A stretch of 64,000 bases of DNA from Trematomus loennbergii (lineage: Eukaryota; Chordata; Actinopteri; Perciformes; Nototheniidae), in the NCBI GenBank assembly GCA_012861695.1, contig JAAOOA010000127.1, positions 16,810,755 to 16,874,754 of the forward strand, written 5' to 3'. The notes under the pieces were generated by a model. That model saw only the letters and a list, made by a program, of their open reading frames with translations, was not told the DNA's origin and searched no databases. Positions 60,860 to 64,000 of this stretch are shown in pieces. The position numbers were made by a program, and so were the translations under genes. Every line of letters begins with the position of its first letter. Position 1 is the stretch's first letter.

Positions 60860-63350
60860 TTCACAGAAGAGTAGACTGCGCCTCAGTGTCTGCGGCTCTC
60901 TATCTAAATCAGTTAAATATCACACAGATGCTGCAGTCTGGGGAGATTTTTTTGGGGAAGTATAAAGACCCGCATCTGAAGTTATCTTTGACTTGTCAGG
61001 TTTTTATTTGGCACAGAAAATTGAGCATGGAGGGGGGAGAAAAAAAAACATAAATCAACGTGATATAACATTGGCTCCCTGTGTATCATTAATATAATTA
61101 AGTCATCAATGAGGAAAGTTTAAAACCTACTACACACTGCAGTGCTGTGCAGCAGCTCACAGTGACTTTCAATCAACCCTAATCCTTGTATCTCATAAAA
61201 CTTAGACCAAAAAATGAAGGGAAGCTACCCAGCCTGGATCCCCGGTGTGATCTCAGTGTCAAGCCATTAGGCTGTGTGAAATGAGGTGCCACTCATGAGT
61301 TATAATGCTGCACATCTATAGATGCAATGGTAAAATATAGCCCTTCAATGCTCAGTCCTCTGTTGGGAAAATAATTCTGCTCTGATAGCAGTCCGTCCTG
61401 CAATATCCCGATTCAAAGTCACAAAGATATGAAGAGGGCTGTTGGATAAATTCAAAAATAATCCACTTCAGTATAGCTTTGAGATTAATGGAAAAAAAGT
61501 GTGTGTTTGCTTGTGTGTCTCCGTGCAAGAGCAAATGTGTGTGTCTGTGTGTGAATGCAGACATGAATAAAATATATCAAAACACTTTTAAAATACAGGA
61601 GGATGATATTACTAATTAAGTTATCCACCTTGGCGATGAGAAAAAATGAGACTCAGAGGAATAAGAAAATGACAGCAACAAATCTACAAACTATTCCTCT
61701 AGAGCCAACAAAGACGTTGGATGTAAGCTTTCAGCTATTTGTGTGGTAAAGCACGTTCATTGTATCGAATTTGAAAGCACGTCAATAGAAGACGTCGTTC
61801 TCTATAACCAGTTGTTACAGAACTACAATCAATGGGAGTTATCCTGACGACTGCTATACTTAGAGGCACATAACAAAGCATGCTAGCAGCAGTCTGATCT
61901 ACTGAAATATTTACCCAGAGGTACTGTAGATGTAACAATGATAAGGAAATAAAGCTAATAAGTGTCACTTTGATATGACAACAAATTATACATGGTTCTA
62001 TCAGATCTCATTTCCATTCCACAACACAGAGACAGAGAATACCCTGAAGCATGGCTGTTAATGGGAGCCTCTATCAGCCATCGTGAAAAGCCTGCCTCAT
62101 TACTCACTCCAGCACAACAGTGCCCAGGGTGGTCGATTTCCCCAACGGACGCTGGTTCACAGACCAGAGACGCACTGTTAGGCATATGACTTGTTTTTCA
62201 ATGTGCAGGGCACAGATGCCGTCATGCTGCAAGTGTGTGAAATCGTTTATCAGGAAATTAATTTAAGCAAAATAATTCTGAATCAAAGAGAGTGCAAAAA
62301 AATATTGAATAAGGAAAAAGGATTCGTTTTTTAAATGTTTAATTTGTTTTTAACGTAAAACCATTGGGTGATAAATGTATAGTTTATCATTTTTGTGGTT
62401 ACAGAAAATGGTCCTATATAGTAACAACCAGCTACCACTCATCTTCGTTTTCATTATACATCTGATGCTATACAACCTGATTGTTATTCAGAGCGAATTC
62501 TCCATTCGGGAGGGCGTCAAATACTCACATAACCTTCTTTCCCTTCCAACCTGTGCAATGAATATTTTAAAACCTTAATGTATATTGGCCATCTCAATTT
62601 TTAGCCTGAGTCCTTCCTTTGTCCATATAATCTCAGAAGCACCTTTCCTACAATTGTGGCTGAAACTGAGAATGCTGTCACTCGGGTGATTTTTCTTCAC
62701 AATTTGCAATCACTGCTGCTCTGGTTTTACTCTCTCTAGCCCTGTTTCTAGCTTCCCTGACAAAGTCAATAGGGGGCATCCCTCATCTGTCAAAAACAAA
62801 CATCACCATACTTTCTTCTTTTCTCGTTCCCTTCTCTTTGTGCAGCCTCTCTCACTGCCTGTACAGTAGATCCTCGGTTCGTCACTCGGTGTAGATTATG
62901 AGATTATGAGTCGGGTTGCGTGGCGACCCTAATCAACATAAAACAAGTAAGAGCAGTCAAAACATATAAGGGAGAAAGTCCTGAAGGAGTTGCTGACCCT
63001 GTGGTGACTCTCTCACCCAGAGGGAGGCAGCAGCGCTTGCTGTGTGTGTTTCAGTGCAATCTGTGGAGCAGATGGCTGGAGTCCTGGGCAGAGAGCAGCA
63101 GGTCTCAGCCTGCATGTCACCAGGATGATGTGAGCTGGCTCCCTCCGAGCTTTAGTTAATATCTTCCTGTATCACAGACTTGTTAAGGGTCTGGGCAAAA
63201 CTCCCCGACTCTTTACAAAAGAACAATAGTCTCTCTCTCTCGGCCTCTCTCTGTGTCCCTCTCTTTTTTCTCCTGGGAGGCAGATCATATTTACTCATAG
63301 TAGAAATGCTTTTTAACCTCTAAACATTAATTTGTGTATGTGTTGAGATG
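60860..63350. other. Non-coding stretch
   Basis: Mixed composition without a clear motif cluster. TG-rich patches occur near 61498-61550. No recognisable exon or RNA gene. Confidence 0.55.
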
Positions 63351-63361
63351 TATATAAAAAC

Positions 63362-63390
63362 ATATATATATATATTTTTTTTTTTTTTTT
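63362..63390 (+). repeat. (AT)n followed by T16
   Basis: Thirteen bases of AT alternate, then 16 consecutive T. A short direct repeat, TGCAAAAAGGT, follows twice nearby (about 63420 and 63441). Confidence 0.85.
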
Positions 63391-63399
63391 GTGCTAATT

Positions 63400-64000
63400 A
63401 ATTCAAATAAATACTGCATGCAAAAAGGTGCAAAATTCATGCAAAAAGGTAAAACTGCCACACGACGGCCTTTTTTTTTAACATCCTTTACAATGGCCTA
63501 ATTGATCCAGGAATAAGAAAGTGATTGATGAATATGACACATACATAAAGCCATTTGAGTTACCCTCAAACTGCCATGTCAAACAGTAATTATGGACATT
63601 AGTGTTTCTCTATTATAACATAATGTCCCTGACTAAATGGTTTTACATTGACTTTGATGGAGAAGTTCCTGGTTGTGATAAAATCATTAAAGCAAAAATC
63701 ACTAACAAGGTAACATTTGCTCGACTTTTGTTCCTCTCTCCCTCTGCCACTTAGGCTTTCATCTTGGTTAGTGGCAGGTAGGGAAGGCAAGGCCGTGCCA
63801 TGTGAGGTGCAAGTGTGTGCTGCCTCTCCTCCTCGCTCTCTGCTCATATTATATAAAGAGTGGCAGCAGGCAGAGTGACAGACTGCCCCAAGAGATGACA
63901 CCTGTCACTGAGGGGAGTGCTGCTAATCTACAAGCCTCATTTTGTTTGAACTCTTTGTCACCTTGCCGTCAAATCCTCATCTTCTCAGTCACTGCCAGCC
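63400..64000. other. Non-coding stretch to window end
   Basis: AT-rich, then balanced after about 63720. The 100-codon minus-strand frame (63599-63901) matches no family known to me. Confidence 0.55.

Noticed and set aside
1..64000. CRISPR arrays, tRNA, rRNA and well-known vertebrate microRNAs
   Set aside because: Looked for by eye using remembered mature sequences and cloverleaf signals; none was found. A weak or lineage-specific RNA could have been missed.

Overview
The window looks like non-coding genomic DNA from a vertebrate, most probably a ray-finned fish. It has vertebrate-style AT-rich unique sequence, CA/TG microsatellites, and a TTAA-flanked miniature transposon whose ends (AGGGGACCTAT...) are a type common in spiny-rayed fish genomes. 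There are also two worn fragments resembling dispersed teleost repeats. There is no bacterial gene layout: no long ORFs, no operons, no ribosome-binding sites. The longest open frames are about 143 codons, and open frames of 100 codons or more are only modestly more frequent than expected by chance at this base composition. I recognise no protein family in any of them, and I annotate no protein-coding gene with confidence.

Repeat density is low. Across the 64 kb there are short islands dense in developmental transcription-factor sites: PBX-MEIS TGATTGACAG, HOX-PBX TGATTTATGG and TGATTGATTA, octamer ATTTGCAT/ATGCAAAT, SOX AACAATGG/CCATTGTG, and TFAP2 GCCTGTAAGGC. This is the usual look of a gene desert or very large intron around a developmental regulator, with many conserved non-coding elements (CNEs). 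Conservation cannot be measured from one sequence, so each island is a candidate enhancer inferred from motif content only. I cannot name the target gene.

Layout. 1-5.2 kb: AT-rich, with a pyrimidine tract and an AT microsatellite. 5.3-5.7 kb: GC-richer block with a G4 motif and an RFX-like palindrome. 6-10 kb: mostly featureless, with a worn repeat near 8 kb. 10.2-12.5 kb: two related ~70-bp segments 2.1 kb apart, with an exon-like segment between them. 15.2-15.4 kb: enhancer-like island with a TFAP2 hairpin. 18.8-19.2 kb: GC/CpG-rich block with G4 and a CTCF-like site. 23-24.7 kb: CTCF-like core, hairpin, exon-like segment and a second worn repeat. 27-32.6 kb: several homeodomain/POU islands and a CpG-rich patch. 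35.3-35.5 kb: octamer cluster. 46.5-47.2 kb: the transposon. 47.8-49.8 kb: HOX-like island, a coding-looking minus-strand stretch with internal stops, and a (CA)30 array. 51.9-60.7 kb: SOX/MEIS islands and three splice-flanked segments, one only 15 nt long.

If there is a system here it is cis-regulatory, not a protein machine. The most unusual items I can point to are the related segments at 10.3 and 12.4 kb, the possible 15-nt microexon at 56.4 kb, the clustered homeodomain/MEIS/POU sites, and the decayed coding-like stretch at 48.9-49.3 kb.
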